64,000 nucleotides of DNA from Haemonchus contortus (Eukaryota; Nematoda; Chromadorea; Rhabditida; Trichostrongylidae), in assembly GCA_000469685.2 (NCBI GenBank), contig LS997566.1, positions 35,694,420 to 35,758,419 of the forward strand. The letters are read 5' to 3'. Position numbers and translations under genes: made by a program. Positions 55,169 to 64,000 of the stretch are shown here, piece by piece (within the stretch, counting starts at the first letter, position 1; every line of letters starts with the position of its first letter). The notes under the pieces were generated by a model that ran no database searches, was not told the origin of the DNA, and worked only from the letters and a program-made list of their open reading frames with translations.

Positions 55169-56456
55169 TAGAGTGTGGCAAAAGTTCTGGCGACGATAAA
55201 CATGATCGTAAAAACGGTCAAATCGATCGATTCATGATACAATTCCAACAGCATTTATCAACAGCTATGTAGATTACAAAAACAAACTAGATTTCGATAT
55301 AGCCCCCTTTTGCGCGAATACAGGCTGAAATTCTCCTAGGAAACGCGTCGACGGCGGCACGGAGGTAGTCTTCTTCCAAATCCTCCCATGCTTTAACGGG
55401 GGTTGCACGTAGAGCATCCAAATTTCTATGCTGGGTAGAGCAGGCTTTCCTCTCAAGAACTGACCACACGGAGTGGTCCAATGGATTTAGGTCTGGACTG
55501 TTTGGAGTCCAATCCTTCGACGATATAAAGTCTGGAAAGTGCGTTGCGCACAAGTCCTGTACCAGTCCTGTACCTGTGTGCTGAAGCTGAGTCCTGTTGA
55601 AAAGTGTAAGGCCGGTTGCCGAAATGGGATTGCGTCCAAGGGAGTACCTCCTTCTCCAACATGCCTTTTAGGTAGGTCTTGCTATCCACCTTAACTCCTC
55701 TCTCCAAGAAATCAGGGACATCTTGCCGTCCGATGTGATTGCCCCAAAAACCATCAACGCTTGGGGTGTCCAGATCCCTCCATGTTGGCTGGCTTCTACA
55801 GGGCTTCCCGCTATCATCCTATCGTTTTGGGTGTTCAGGAATTGATTTGTTGAAAACAGGCATTCGTCAGTGAAAAGGATGTCGCTGTGCCGTGCCTGCG
55901 AAAATCGCTTTAAACGCTCCCTAAATCTTTTGAGCCTAGTTTTCTTCATACGCTTAATTAGCATGTGAGCTTTTCTGATCTTATAAGAGCGAAGTCGAAG
56001 GTGGCTGGAGACAATCCTTCCGACAGGTCGAGCAGAAATTCCGACCTTAAGGACTGTTTATCTCTCGGACCTACAAGGGTTGCGGCGGTTCGCTCGCATA
56101 ATTTTCACGATCTCCTTTGTCGTTGCACTCTTCAGTCTTCAACTTTTGGGCTTGTCCTCCATAGTTCTTGTCGCCTTGTACCTGTTGACGTCGTTGTACA
56201 CGATTCTTAAGGGAATCTGAAGCTGTTTGAAGATGGTCTTTGCCGTGCATTCAGCCAGATGGAGGTGCGGGATGGAGGGTCGTTGGTCTTTGCCTGTCAC
56301 TATTCTGTAAGATGGCTTATTCAAGAACGGCTAGTCTATGGAATGTATAGAAGAAGACTTGCAGTAAATAGTGGCACAGATCCTCTCGAGATCGAAGGCC
56401 TCATATTTTATAGGGAATCTGAAACGGGTCTTTGCCAGAACTTTTGCCGCACCCTG
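55169..56456 (-). mobile_element. Degenerate mariner/maT-type element, 1.29 kb
   Basis: Inverted ends share GGCAAAAGTTCTGGC next to the boundaries, flanked by TA on both sides (55167-55168 and 56457-56458). The length of 1,288 bp is typical of mariner elements. The interior carries a broken transposase on the minus strand. Confidence 0.9.
55287..56324 (-). pseudogene. Broken mariner-superfamily transposase
   Basis: Pieces in order on the minus strand: a helix-turn-helix-like part (about 56324-56139, AECTAKTIFKQL), then IKRMKKTRLKRFRERLKR and ILFTDECLF with the first catalytic Asp (55964-55668), FQQDSASAH with the second (about 55600), and DWTPNSPDLNPLDHSVW with the third (about 55500). The pieces lie in at least three frames. 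An 11-bp tandem duplication of the type GGTACAGGACT near 55560 contributes one shift. The third acidic residue is Asp, not Glu, which places it with mariner/maT rather than Tc1. Confidence 0.85.
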
Positions 56457-57280
56457 TACTTTTCTTACTACACGAACATGCGTGCCTTTTTATTGAATAC
56501 GGTGCCGCTTTTCTTCGAATTTACTGCCAACTCATGGATTGATTTAAGGATTTGGTACTTAATCTTTGACATTGATTCAAACTGCCGCCCCATCAATAAA
56601 GCACGAGTTTTTCTATACACTCGCACGATTGGCTGTTCATGTGACCCTAAAATGAGCCATTAGATCAGACTGTACGTAAGGTAATTTTCAAATTAACATA
56701 GGTATAGTCGATTAGTGCGTCGGGCTAACCTCCCAGGAAAGGTGCAGCTTGGTTGTCTCTAATAAACACCAATAATTAGTAGTGTGACGCAAAATTGAGC
56801 GAGCTTAGAAGAATAAAAAAAACTTTATGTAGAAGTTATTAGCTAGGTTGGCGGAGCAGGTGTTTCAGATAAAACAGGTGTTACACCAGTGGCACCTGTC
56901 GGAACCATCACCAAAAATTAATGGCGATTTGTCACCAGGGCACCAAATTCAACAAGATTTTTCACGAGTCCGTGGTTGTCATAGTGAATGTCAGCCTTCA
57001 CTATCGAAATCTGAGGACGGTTTTTGTACTCAAAAAAACGATTCTAATGGTACCTGCGATGGGACATGACTATCTATCTCAAAATCGAATTTGACGGCCA
57101 GAAGCTCTGATGTACCCATCAATGTTCAAAGTTAGAAGACCTGACTATCCCAGAAAGAACAAGCATGTGAAAAAGGTTCAATTAGTAGGGGCGTCATCAT
57201 CTGACTTCACTGTAGAAAATGGCCTTAGACTTGGCTTACCTACTAAAAGTTGTGATTCCGCACTCGTTCTTTAGTGGTCC
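56457..57280. other. Upstream flank of the SMIM12-like exon
   Basis: Any 5' exon of the SMIM12-like gene should lie here, but I could not identify one. Frames at 56848-57069 (plus) and from an ATG at 57219 (54 codons) have no family support. Confidence 0.4.
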
Positions 57281-57610
57281 ATGGCTATTAGATTATGTTA
57301 TACTTTTTATGATTATTCACAATATCTTCAAAGCACTACGTTATGCTTCCATGCGAGTTATAATTTCGAACTTTTAGGAACACGATTCTCGTACTATTTG
57401 GTCTTACCAGTTGCAGCTGTGATAGGAACAATAGGATATTTTGCTGAAAAGAAAATTATGCCGAAATCGAAACCTGTGCCATACCTCAATTCTTCGATTA
57501 TGGAGCAACGCGAAAAACGACAGTCATCCACCAGTCAACCAAAAGAACCGACACCGCTATCTTTGCCGAACAGCTTAGGAGTTCTGAAACCTCGACCTGT
57601 TGATGATTAG
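57281..57610 (+). CDS. SMIM12-like small integral membrane protein, last exon (5' end uncertain)
   Basis: The frame ends at TAG 57608-57610. Its supported part starts near 57370 (LLGTRFSYYL) and continues as one hydrophobic segment (YLVLPVAAVIGTIGYFAEKK), a short linker, IMEQREKRQ and LPNSLGVLKPRPVDD. This is the order of vertebrate SMIM12: a single membrane span ending in VGAVGY, then SISERREDR and APKAVLNRNRP. SMIM12 is about 92 residues, of unknown function. The in-frame ATG at 57281 would give 109 residues, but residues 1-30 look noncoding. TTTTAG at about 57379 suggests a true splice acceptor, so a short upstream exon may supply the start. AATAAA follows at 57680. A decayed copy lies 1.9 kb downstream. 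Confidence 0.6.
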   Translation: MAIRLCYTFYDYSQYLQSTTLCFHASYNFELLGTRFSYYLVLPVAAVIGTIGYFAEKKIMPKSKPVPYLNSSIMEQREKRQSSTSQPKEPTPLSLPNSLGVLKPRPVDD

Positions 57611-58329
57611 TATGTGTATACCGGTAGCTACCGAAATAGACTAGGTTTTTTATTTGTACAAATTTCTAATAGATAAGTTAATAAATTGAACATGCTAGAG
57701 GATTTGTTCGTTACTTACTAATACAAATAAACAAGTTATCATTCAGTACTGTAGAGGTGACGCTAAAAGTTTACTAATAGAAAAATGCAATTTGGCAAGT
57801 TCGAATTAAATGAGAAGCTTAAAAGGTGAAAAAAAAGCTTAAGGACATACTTTGATTCTTTGCGGAAGTTGTCGGGAATGATGGATGTTTTTGAAAGCTC
57901 ATAAGAGCTACCTACTAGCCCACCCGAGAAAGACTACGGTCGGTTGCGTTGCCCAGGCTGACTTGTCACTTTACCATACTACTCATATACTCTCTGTTGA
58001 GAAGTCCATGTACGTAATGTGGCACTCTCAATCCTGCAGGTATTCAATCAGTAACTGATGTGGTTATTTGTATAAGCCAGTTTGACACAAATTTTGGTCT
58101 TCTATGTTAGTGGCGACTCGTCTCTTCAGCTTCAAGCCGTCCAGTCGGGGTGATGCAGTCTATTTGTCGTATTCTCTTCACTTTGTGAGAAACTTCCTGC
58201 TTACTCCGTTTGAGTTTATTCTTTTCCCTGCGTTATGTTTTACCAACTTACGTTTGGTTCTGTCTGAGCGCACCATGAGTGCAACTTAAGCAAATAAATA
58301 AATATGTGTTTTTGTATCTCTAGCTACCG

Positions 58330-58550
58330 TCCTCCAAGGGATAGAAGGCCTGGCGGAACTGAGCGGTGCCGATCCGGGATTCTATCCCCGGACCATGCGT
58401 GGGGTAGTGTGTCTCTGGTGTTTTCAGATCACAGTGTCAGTGGACGGATCACCTCCAGATGAATAGATGTTGAAGTGGTCAATGACTGATCTGCAACGTC
58501 CCATCAAGAACCATCTTCGACTGCTGAGCTACTGAGAAGGTGAAGTATGG
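58330..58550 (+). repeat. Possible tRNA-related repeat
   Basis: CCTGGCGGAACTGAGCGG resembles a box A, and GATCCGGGATTCTATCCCCGG, a perfect-looking T-arm-like hairpin, resembles a box B. The spacing is right for a tRNA-derived element, but no acceptor stem closes it, so it is not a tRNA gene. Confidence 0.35.
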
Positions 58551-58639
58551 AGCATTTCGGTGATTTCGGTACTTTACAAACTTTCACAGCAAAGTTTCAG
58601 GTTTTTGTTCCCTTTGTTTTCAAAAAGTGAAGTATAGGT

Positions 58640-58835
58640 TCTTTGGCAGTAACCGGCCCCTCTGTGACTTGCGTCTCGCATTCGACTTCCAATCAGAATC
58701 GTTCTGGTGATTTGTGTACGGAAGTAGCTCACACAACGACTTACGGTGACTATCTGATGTACAAATCAGTGCGTGTATCCTCCAGACGAGTCCAGTTGGT
58801 ACCAATTAACCTTCCTAGAAAGGGTGAAGGATCGA
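58640..58835 (-). repeat. tRNA-derived SINE, copy D (reverse)
   Basis: Reverse copy of the family: GACTTACGGTGACTATCTG, ATGTACAAATCAGTGCGTG and ATCCTCCAGACGAGTCCAG on the plus strand match the complement of 44235-44310. It supplies the first third of a 160-codon plus frame (58643-59125) that is therefore not a gene. Confidence 0.7.
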
Positions 58836-59194
58836 AGCAAAATAGCTATTATTTCTATAGATACCAGTGGCCCGTTTACCTCTGTCATAGGGCTGTGAAG
58901 TCATCACTACCAATAATGATTGTGTCGCTCTTATTCCAGAGCCTTCAGTATGTCCAGTCGTCGCCAGCAGTAACTACTACTTTACTCCAAGCACCACCAC
59001 ACAACTACGATCCAGTTGTCTATTGCTCATTACTTGACATCAATTGCACAGCGCCCTCTCGACGAAAGGACAGGCAAATTGTATCACCGCCTGAGTTCAC
59101 CATAGGAAGACGTTCTTACAATTAGACGTCTCTCTTCTACTGCCAATCGTAATCCTCGAAGTCATTCTCCGATGACCTGTTTATATCAATTTAT

Positions 59195-59815
59195 ATTACT
59201 ATGAATCTTCACAGAATCTTACGTTACTGCTTTCATGCAAAATGTTTTTCCAAACTCCTAGGAACAGGGCTCTCGTGCTATTTCGTCTTACCAGCTAGCT
59301 GTAGCTATGATAGGAACAATAAAATAAAATTCCGAAAACAAAAAAAAATCTATGCTGAAATCAAAACCTATGCCATACCTCAATTCATCGGCTGTAGACC
59401 GTAACGCAGTCATCCACTAAACAACCGAAAGAATTGACACCTTATCTCCACCGAACAGCTTAGGAGTTTAACAACCTCCACCTGCTAATGCTTACTATGG
59501 GTGTACCGGTAACCAATCATTTTATTCAGCTTTTCTATTTGTACAAATATCTAATAGATAAAGCTAAATAAACGAGCAATTGAATTAGTAGCAATTGAAA
59601 TTTATTCGTTACTTTCTGACACAAATAAACAAATTATCAATCAGTAACACAGCACAAATTACCCGAATGAAATCGGTACAAAGGTTACTAAAAGCTTTTC
59701 AACGAGACAGTACAAGTACAATCGAACCAACAGAAAAGCTTGAGGTGAAAAAGAGCTATAGGAAATTTTGTAATTCCTTGCGGGCAAGTCACGAATAATG
59801 AAAGATTTTAGAAGC
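59195..59815 (+). pseudogene. Decayed tandem duplicate of the SMIM12-like exon and its 3' flank
   Basis: Sequence from about 57300 to 57900 recurs about 1.9 kb later. Shared blocks include CTTTCATGC (CTTCCATGC in the first copy), TCGTCTTACCAG, GTGATAGGAACAATA (ATGATAGGAACAATA here), CCATACCTCAATTC, CCGAACAGCTTAGGAGTT, TTGTACAAAT.TCTAATAGATAA and AACAA.TTATCA. In the second copy a local AGCTGTAGCT duplication shifts the frame directly inside the membrane segment, and stops follow, so no SMIM12-like protein can be made. AATAAA is retained at 59567. Confidence 0.8.
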
Positions 59816-60163
59816 TCACATGTATTTTCCATTTAAATAAATAATGGCAATATTAACTCCAAAGATTTGATGTAAATTACAATTTCTCTTTAGGTAAGTT
59901 TTCGCCTGATTTAACTCTGCTTATCCCCAGGGTAAACAGTCGGTGCGGAAGCTGTCATAGAGGCTATTCAATGGTTAGTTTCGTACACTCTATTCCTTAC
60001 CTACTTTTTTTCTTCTATCATGTTGAGAGCAAATTCACTTAAAAATGAGACTATAAACTGTAAAACTGGCTAACAGCTATAGCGCCTATTGGACAATGAT
60101 GACAATGAATAACCATGCAATTTTCCAAACTGTGTACGAATTTCTTCCCAAACAGTGGAAAAA

Positions 60164-60273
60164 GAAATTCAGAAGACCTACAGTCAAGACTACGACGAAG
60201 TTTGTCTAAAAACGAGGAGAAATTCAGAAAACCTATAGTCAAGACTACGACGAAGTTTGTCTAAAAACGAGGT
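60164..60273. repeat. 55-bp tandem duplication
   Basis: GAAATTCAGAAGACCTACAG and the 35 bases after it (60164-60218) are repeated at 60219-60273 with two or three changes. It is noncoding and lies just downstream of the minus-strand gene at 60396. Confidence 0.9.
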
Positions 60274-60395
60274 TTGACTTTAAGAAATCATTTAGGTAAT
60301 AAGCATCCGTATCGCCCTGGGCTTCAGGCAACTTTAGTTAACAGACATTACTAAAAATCGTGCACGCACGTAAAAGCATGAAAGACTTGAATGAG

Positions 60396-63079
60396 CTAAG
60401 CGAGAAAGTCATCAGATTGTTCCAAAATAACGTCTTGTTCACATACGGATTCGCGTCGTATGCTCTCCTTGAAGATTTCTTTGGCTAGGATGCAAAGCTG
60501 GAATTTAAATGTAATTTCACCCCAGACTAAAAGAGAAGCAATTGAAATCTGGCCAGGAAGAAGATAAAATTTTATTTAGCAAAAAATGCCTTACCTCCAT
60601 TGGCCCGACGAATACTTCCTTGTCATCGTCGTCAATCATACCGGGCTTCAAATGCTGATGAATAACAACATCTGCCCTGAAAGATCGCCATACCAGTACT
60701 TACATTTAGTCATTTAGATTGGAGCCCTACTAACAGAATGAGCCGTCAGTCATAGCGATACAAAAAAATAGAAGGGTTCCTTGCCAATACTATAACTCTG
60801 TGAAATTTTTCAACTGACTACCATAACTACTATAACTCTGATGAACAAGATCCTATTCACCCCAAAATAAAGAGTGATGAGGTAGGACATTACCAGGTAA
60901 TACAAGCACTAAGGATCATAGAAGTTAATAAACCTACTTTGCTCCGATAAACCGCTTGGTCGTCGAAAAGCTGATGGCAGGGTTTCTGATTGTAACCTTG
61001 TGTCCGTCAGCAAATACTTCGACATGGTCCAGCTTGAATGACGAGCCAGTATCGCCTTCGACTGCAAAAAAAGTGTAATATAGAACATTGTCAAGATCTG
61101 CAATATAGAAGACTGTCAAGAACAGTTACATCTTACTGTTCACGTGAGTATCTAGATAACGAACATTAACTTAATCAAATTTCCTGGTTGACACGGTTGT
61201 CTTAGACAAGGGGTACTTAACAGAAGGCTGAAATATTGCATGTGACTACTACCGCCATACAGACAAACTCATGAATTTCCTTTTTCAATGTCAAGTCTTA
61301 CAAAACATTAGACACTTTTTAGATGTACGTGTCGCTCTTATCAAGCACAAAATGAGCAGTATCGTCCAAAAAAAAGAAGTGAAACTTAGAAAAAAAAGGA
61401 GATAAGAATCTGCTTGCTTGCGAAAAGCTTTTGTTAGAAAAAAAGAGAAATTACAATGAAAAGGAAAAACAGACTATCGAATAGTGCTGAATAGTGCTGC
61501 GGTGAAAACTTGAAGTCTCAAATACTATAAGAAAATGGCAACCATCTGGTGGCAAGCATCACCTAGTCCTTTCCTGACAGCTTCAGATTTCATTAGGTCT
61601 AGTTTATAGAAGTTCGTAGATTGGGGAAGTACTCAAATTACCACACTTTACTTAGCCTAGAAAGATCCTTAGGGTACGCTACCAGCACTACCACGCTTCG
61701 CCAGAACTTCCTTAGCTCTAACACCTTTGCACGTGGCCATTCATCCCACTTGATGAGTATAATTTTGGTCTATAAATTTGAGAAATGCTTCGTTTTATCT
61801 ATACTTTGCTGTAATACACTTGTGAGCAGACTTCTCGTAAGCTCGAGTTGATCCTACGTCCCCTTGCCACCTTTCTACTTCCTTATTAGCCCAAATATCG
61901 GGCTGAAAGGGAGTAACAGCGTTTGCAAGTGATTCTAGTAAAAGTAGGCACAAATGTTCACTAGTGTATGATTTAATTATGTTGATAAAGGGGTCTCATG
62001 TCATACAAAGTCAACAATCTACAAAAGTAAACAAAAGCAAATGGTCTGTCATGATTAATCTAGTTTCCGCATAGCAACGATACGCTGCTGTGCGTACTTT
62101 GAGTGTTCATTGGTCCGAGAGCAGACATTACAACCATAATCGTAATTTGACGATAAATGCTTCCAATACGAAACAAAAGAATCAAAGGACACGAGAAATC
62201 AGTGAACATATAGTATGGCAATTACAAGGAAAGCACAATTCCCACAAAAAGCTCGATAGTAGGGTTTCGCATCCAAACTTACAGGAGAACTGCTTATATA
62301 CCTTTGCTGAATAATTTCATCGTTCTAACTGTCTAACACTTAAACAAGCTCCATCGTTCAAAAGATCTGCTGGCTCAATTTGCTTCCAACTAGCTATTTG
62401 GTCTGGAACGTCATGAGTAAACACTAGCTGGGTACGGCGACGAATAGATGTGTATTCATAGGTTGCCCATATGTTTATGCTGTCAACACCCTGTATTCCA
62501 CTTCTGTGGTCAGCAATGCTAATCAGTACGGAACTTAGTGATAACAATTACAGTATAACCTAGCAAATTGAGATATATTTGGTTAAACATGAGTTTTTTT
62601 TAGCAAACTTGATTCCTTATGTTGCCCCTTTCAGTATAACTCTCTTTGCTATGTGAGAAATTTCAAGTATCGCTGCGATGGGAATCAATGACATCGCCGT
62701 TTAGTCATCGCCAAACGTGTCTCCACAACGGCTTCACGCATAACGTTAACGACAAAATAATGAATGATTCACAACTGACTTCCGGTAAGGCAATTAAGCT
62801 TACCGTTGGTATCCTTATTAGATTATAGAAAACAAAATATGAAGTTTTTCCGAATTCTGTGTTTTGGAACCGGTCTTCATCGTGATATGCTCACGAAACC
62901 CAATTGAATGAAAATTAAACACTGAACTACATAGTGCTTGTAGTGTATCATATATAAAAACAAATACCTATTAAAATGTCCATGATATAAGGCTCAGACG
63001 ATGAACTTGGGTCAGGACTGTCTTTCGTAAGTTTCCCGGAGACAGAGAAAGTTTCGCCGCTGTCGGTCTCGAGCATACC
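60396..63079 (-). CDS. Four 3' exons of an unrecognised gene entering from the right edge
   Basis: Minus exons 63079-62968, 61061-60938, 60676-60595 and 60497-60396 (stop) join in phase with GT-AG borders and give 139 residues to the C-terminus; upstream exons are outside the window or unseen. Readable parts: GMLETDSGETFSVSGKL, EPYIMDILI, FKLDHVEVFADGHKVTIRNP, KADVVIHQHLKPGM, an acidic DDDD, VFVGPME and LCILAKEIFKESIRRES. The alternating hydrophobic pattern suggests beta strands ending in a helix. The highly conserved look and clean splice sites make it a real gene, but I do not recognise the family. An antisense-independent frame at 62317-62547 sits in its first intron. Confidence 0.75.
62317..62547 (-). 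CDS. Possible terminal exon, hypothetical
   Basis: A minus frame of 76 codons with protein-like composition (ISIADHRSGIQGVDSINIWA, RRRTQLVFTHDV). TATCACTAAG before 62535 could act as an acceptor and the frame ends in a stop, so it could be an alternative last exon of the gene at 60396-63079 or a separate small gene. No family is recognised. Confidence 0.25.
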   Translation of the reverse strand: MLSLSSVLISIADHRSGIQGVDSINIWATYEYTSIRRRTQLVFTHDVPDQIASWKQIEPADLLNDGACLSVRQLER

Positions 63080-64000
63080 CTGTAAAAGGAAGATGAAGCT
63101 TTATGCGATATACGAAAACACAACATCAACTGAAACATAGAGTGACGCCCAAACAGATTGTATGAAGCCCAAGACGTCTACTTGACCAAATCTCTTGACG
63201 CATCCAAACTTTAACACATTAGTTCACTTACATATACGTATGAATGCACATATTTTCTTTGAATACAATCAGTTCTGATTACTGTAAATCGGTTAACGCT
63301 GTGTTGCTCTAGTATCTAATATCGGCATCTCATAAATCAACCGCTCCATCTTGAGATATCATCATTTCTTCTGGTGTGTCATGTTAGAATCTAGTAATAT
63401 TATACATTTCTGAGTACCAAATATTCATTTAAAAAGAAAACCACCTATTTCTGGGAGTGATTTAAATAAATAGACCAGATACCTGGGTAGTTTACGGTCA
63501 ATATGTAATGAATAAATGGTTTTTTTTTATGAAAAAGGTAATCACATTCCCTTGAACATACGAAGTTATTTTGTTGCTTTTCTATCAGTGCACTTGGTCA
63601 GCCTCTACAGTTGCCAGCTAGTTACTTGGTGCCAACAGATCTAGTCAGCTTCCCTATCACTTTCCAAATTGATACATTTCGTCGAGACAATCTCGGAGCG
63701 TCCCTCTCGGCTCAAAACAAGTGAAAATACTTTAAAATCCCAAAATTTCTATGATTTCACCTTATTCATTCGGTACTAAAGCCAATAATACGTGACTCCA
63801 TGATTTGAACGCCATACTTATTCCTAATTGGATGAGTCGTAGGGAGCCCAAAATCTTATCTCCTCGAACAGAAATACGTAGGGCAACGAAGAAGAAACTT
63901 TATCAGAAACGTTTGTGTCAAAGATCATTCGGAGACAGCGGGTGGGAGCGATTATACCAGAGATCAGGTGATGGGTCGTGCGACCTTTGATTGAATGGAC
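63080..64000. other. Right-edge noncoding sequence
   Basis: Presumably intron or upstream DNA of the minus gene whose exons begin at 63079. I see no further exon, repeat or promoter that I can support. Confidence 0.4.

Noticed and set aside
58643..59125. 160-codon plus ORF
   Set aside because: Its first part is the reverse complement of the tRNA-derived SINE (copy D), so it is read-through of a repeat.

Overview
The window is nuclear DNA of a parasitic roundworm, most likely clade V (strongylid or hookworm-like). The evidence is GT-AG introns with nematode-style TTTCAG acceptors, two genes closest to Caenorhabditis snx-6 and gad-1, an exact 22-nt SL1 spliced-leader sequence, very large repeat-filled introns, and several families of nematode-type DNA transposons. 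The species assignment is inference. Most open reading frames are chance frames in introns; the real genes were assembled exon by exon from splice sites, reading phase and family similarity.

Layout. (1) 1-152, minus: the 5' coding exon of an unidentified Gly/Ser/Gln-rich protein that runs off the left edge. (2) 153-6585: intergenic, with a TATA / SL1 / AATAAA cluster on the plus strand at 3150-3530 and a doubtful collagen-like minus frame. (3) 6586-47863, minus: one 41-kb gene, the SNX5/6-type sorting nexin snx-6. It has 12 coding exons totalling 1,365 nt, every junction in phase, and encodes 454 residues (PX plus BAR domains). Its introns (up to 16.8 kb) hold a Tc3-like transposon, a 145-bp satellite, tRNA-derived SINEs, two foldback elements with target-site duplications, strong palindromes, and a nested intact zinc-ribbon ORF (42853-43368). 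(4) 47864-49911: divergent intergenic region carrying a 1,428-bp Mutator-like element with a perfect 9-bp target duplication, ending about 100 bp before the next start codon. (5) 49912-53582, plus: the WDR70 orthologue gad-1, compact, 17 exons, 652 residues. (6) 53583-57280: repeat-rich, with a degenerate mariner/maT-type element at 55169-56456. (7) About 57281-57610, plus: last exon of an SMIM12-like small membrane protein. A frameshifted tandem duplicate lies at 59195-59815. (8) 60396-63079, minus: four 3' exons of an unrecognised gene entering from the right edge.

The genes do not form an obvious pathway. snx-6 (endosome-to-Golgi and recycling coat) and gad-1 (nuclear WD40 protein needed for gastrulation in C. 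elegans) are divergent neighbours with opposite architecture: snx-6 introns have expanded by repeat insertion while gad-1 introns are 57-212 bp. I found no tRNA or rRNA gene, CRISPR array or bacterial-type operon.
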